A stretch of DNA of 64,000 nt from Chrysopilus asiliformis (taxonomy: Eukaryota > Arthropoda > Insecta > Diptera > Rhagionidae). Where the stretch lies: positions 88,244,124 through 88,308,123 of the forward strand of contig OZ035961.1 in the NCBI GenBank assembly GCA_964034945.1, in the 5' to 3' direction. A program made the position numbers and the translations under genes. Below, piece by piece: positions 63,601-64,000 of this stretch. The notes beneath the pieces are model-generated. The model ran no database searches and was not told the origin of the DNA. It was given only the letters and a program-made list of their open reading frames with translations. How positions within the stretch are numbered: position 1 is the first letter of the stretch; every line of letters starts with the position of its first letter.

Positions 63601-64000
63601 TTTTTTCTTTGCCTGCAAGATAATAAATTCCTCATTTGATTAATTTCCTTAAATTATTTCAACAGGATATTTTTCATCTCATCCCTTATTAAATTCGGTT
63701 ATGTTGGCGGTTTTTTTTTCTAGCTCAACAATTCGCCAGTGCTTTTCAGACATTGGCCGCTGCTATAAATCTCCGCCCGGACAGTGCTGAGTGCTACATG
63801 CTACTCGGGAGTAAACCTTTATTAAATTTCATTTCGATAAGAATTTATCATTGTTGAAGATGTAATTTAATTTCAGTTTGCTTGAGGAAATTACAAGATC
63901 TCGAGAATGCGTATATTGCCTTTGAGCGGGCATCAATGTTGACGGATGCCTTAAAGAATCCCTTAATTTACTTAAATTTTGCCGTATTTTGCTATGAGAC
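51643..64000 (+). CDS. BBS4: BBS4, BBSome TPR subunit (5' part, truncated by the window end)
   Basis: BBS4 is a tetratricopeptide subunit of the BBSome, which moves membrane proteins in and out of cilia; it also binds PCM1/dynactin at centriolar satellites. Exons read: 51643-51709, 51795-51937, 52345-52457, 52597-52872, 52975-53128, 56489-56611, 56865-56949, 63724-63810, 63877 to beyond 64000. All phases fit, about 390 residues. The start is MSADVVCNGKTPNLPSLEVV. Conserved pieces: MNWLLHLYFTRQDYATCRNL, WNNIGLCFFKKKKLIAAIAC, YNSLYNLSLVFIT, FASAFQTLAAAIN and LIYLNFAVF. TPR units are spaced every 34 residues. Two introns are long and repeat-filled (53129-56488 and 56950-63723). Flies use BBS4 only in ciliated sensory neurons and sperm. 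Confidence 0.93.
54423..55085. repeat. (GTCY)-linked interspersed repeat in BBS4 intron 5
   Basis: A GTCT/GTCA microsatellite (54423-54473) is followed by AGAGCTAGCACCATGAAATT, GGGACGATCCTATGAAC and a long series of 'accgttat / tctcgaaaactaacgg' phrases. The stretch 54543-54930 is the best-preserved member of the family also found at 13797 and 24405. Non-coding. Confidence 0.7.
57320..57720. repeat. three diverged tandem units with a G-run
   Basis: The phrase 'accgatcgactggaaatttggcataag' type recurs three times in related form, near 57335, 57445 and 57635: GCTGAACCGATTGACCTGAA, GACCGAGCCGATTGTCTT and ACCGAACCGATCGACTGGAA. A G-run cluster lies between units two and three. Probably a decayed transposon tail in BBS4 intron 7. 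Confidence 0.5.
58034..58345. repeat. truncated copy of the 34467-34999 element
   Basis: GAGACTTGAAATTTTACGCA, GTTCGTTAATGGG, AAAAGTTATTTAGGAT and CACCATACGG occur in the same order as at 34673-34999, with the same right end. The (GTCY) half is absent here. Confidence 0.75.
58604..59597. mobile_element. 994-bp DNA transposon derivative with ACACTG ends
   Basis: ACACTGATCAACA (58604-58616) is inverted as TGTTGACCAGTGT (59585-59597), one mismatch in 13. Between them on the minus strand is a broken protein gene (next entry). A clean target duplication is not visible. The element lies in BBS4 intron 7. Terminal repeats around an internally deleted gene suggest a non-autonomous derivative of a larger transposon. 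Confidence 0.55.
58774..59224 (-). pseudogene. internally deleted, frameshifted copy of an arthropod multi-copy gene
   Basis: From ATG at 59224 (MHRKYLNSLDLFCFIC) the frame shows an N-terminal Cys pair (CFIC) and a second (CLRC), with VNNAYNLYFGF and PWTPSFFCL between. This matches the start of an uncharacterised protein family that I recall as repeated in arthropod and Hydra genomes. It then jumps directly to the family's C terminus (LGCNMSLKIHFLDSH). The middle, several hundred codons, is missing. A one-base shift near 58965 separates DSHIVF from the next frame, which reads KNLGAVSDEHGERFHQDI and MEKRYQGKWSSRMLADFCW and stops at 58774-58776. The function of the family is unknown to me. Confidence 0.75.
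61305..61879. mobile_element. 575-bp MITE flanked by TAA
   Basis: The ends AGGTGGGTTTAGAAACACGA and (inverse) the same sequence are identical for over 35 bp, continuing as GCATTTTCATTTTTACTGGC. TAA is present outside both ends (61302-61304 and 61880-61882), fitting a TWA duplication. The interior is non-coding and relatively GC-rich. It lies in BBS4 intron 7. Confidence 0.8.
62537..63060 (+). repeat. full copy of the 45826 repeat, with GACR microsatellite
   Basis: It starts ATCAGTTGTGATCAACACAA and ends near TCTCCGTCATGAATACAATA. It contains 'tctcgaaaaccgttaaagatacg' phrases and a GACAGACAGAC-type microsatellite at 62891-62932. The microsatellite and the preceding CTAGCTCAAC phrase mirror the organisation of the other (GTCY) repeats. 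Confidence 0.7.

Overview
This window is a piece of a nuclear animal genome, very probably an insect and most likely a fly (Diptera). It is AT-rich. Its genes have short GT-AG introns, mixed with a few multi-kilobase introns full of repeats. The gene models resemble Drosophila proteins most closely: half pint/PUF60 with the motif NIKVGRPSN, wicked/UTP18 and an insect-type MED9. Several repeats carry the (GTCY)n microsatellites known from dipteran elements. Nothing bacterial, no CRISPR array and no rRNA or tRNA gene was recognised.

Layout. Positions 122-6060 (+) hold the 3' part of CCDC93 (Commander/CCC complex). 7056-8576 (-) is UTP18/wicked, a single-exon gene for the small-subunit processome. 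9756-10263 (+) is NDUFAF2, a complex I assembly factor, divergent from UTP18 with two MITEs between them. 11198-17719 (-) is half pint/PUF60, a splicing factor whose first exon I could not place. 21127-22302 (-) is an SLC25A35-type mitochondrial carrier. 25984-31285 (+) is the SLC39A11/ZIP11 metal transporter. 33114-33676 and 33717-34030 (+) are MED9 and an NCBP2AS2-like microprotein, only 40 bases apart and probably dicistronic. 36738-39757 (-) is the translational-type GTPase GTPBP1. 44867-49392 (+) is SLC35F5. 51643 to the window end (+) is the 5' part of BBS4, a BBSome TPR protein.

The genes are mostly housekeeping and do not form a pathway. The shared themes are endosomal or ciliary trafficking (CCDC93, BBS4), mitochondria (NDUFAF2, SLC25A35, probably the NCBP2AS2-like protein) and RNA metabolism (UTP18, PUF60, MED9, GTPBP1).

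The spaces between exons are dominated by short non-autonomous DNA transposons. They include a 2,154-bp near-perfect giant palindrome flanked by TTAA (piggyBac-like), a 384-bp palindromic MITE with a second copy cut by the window start, and three unrelated MITEs flanked by TAA. There are also a 99-bp pogo/Tigger-like MITE, a TA-flanked MITE, several (GTCY)-bearing repeats, and a 1-kb element holding an internally deleted, frameshifted copy of an arthropod multi-copy gene.

The most unusual single signal is a complete hammerhead-ribozyme core at 41364-41442, in the otherwise empty region between GTPBP1 and SLC35F5. Also notable are three evenly spaced TTACCG/CGGTAA dyads near 18150-18240, a perfect 28-bp hairpin inside a ZIP11 intron, and the MED9/NCBP2AS2 pair.
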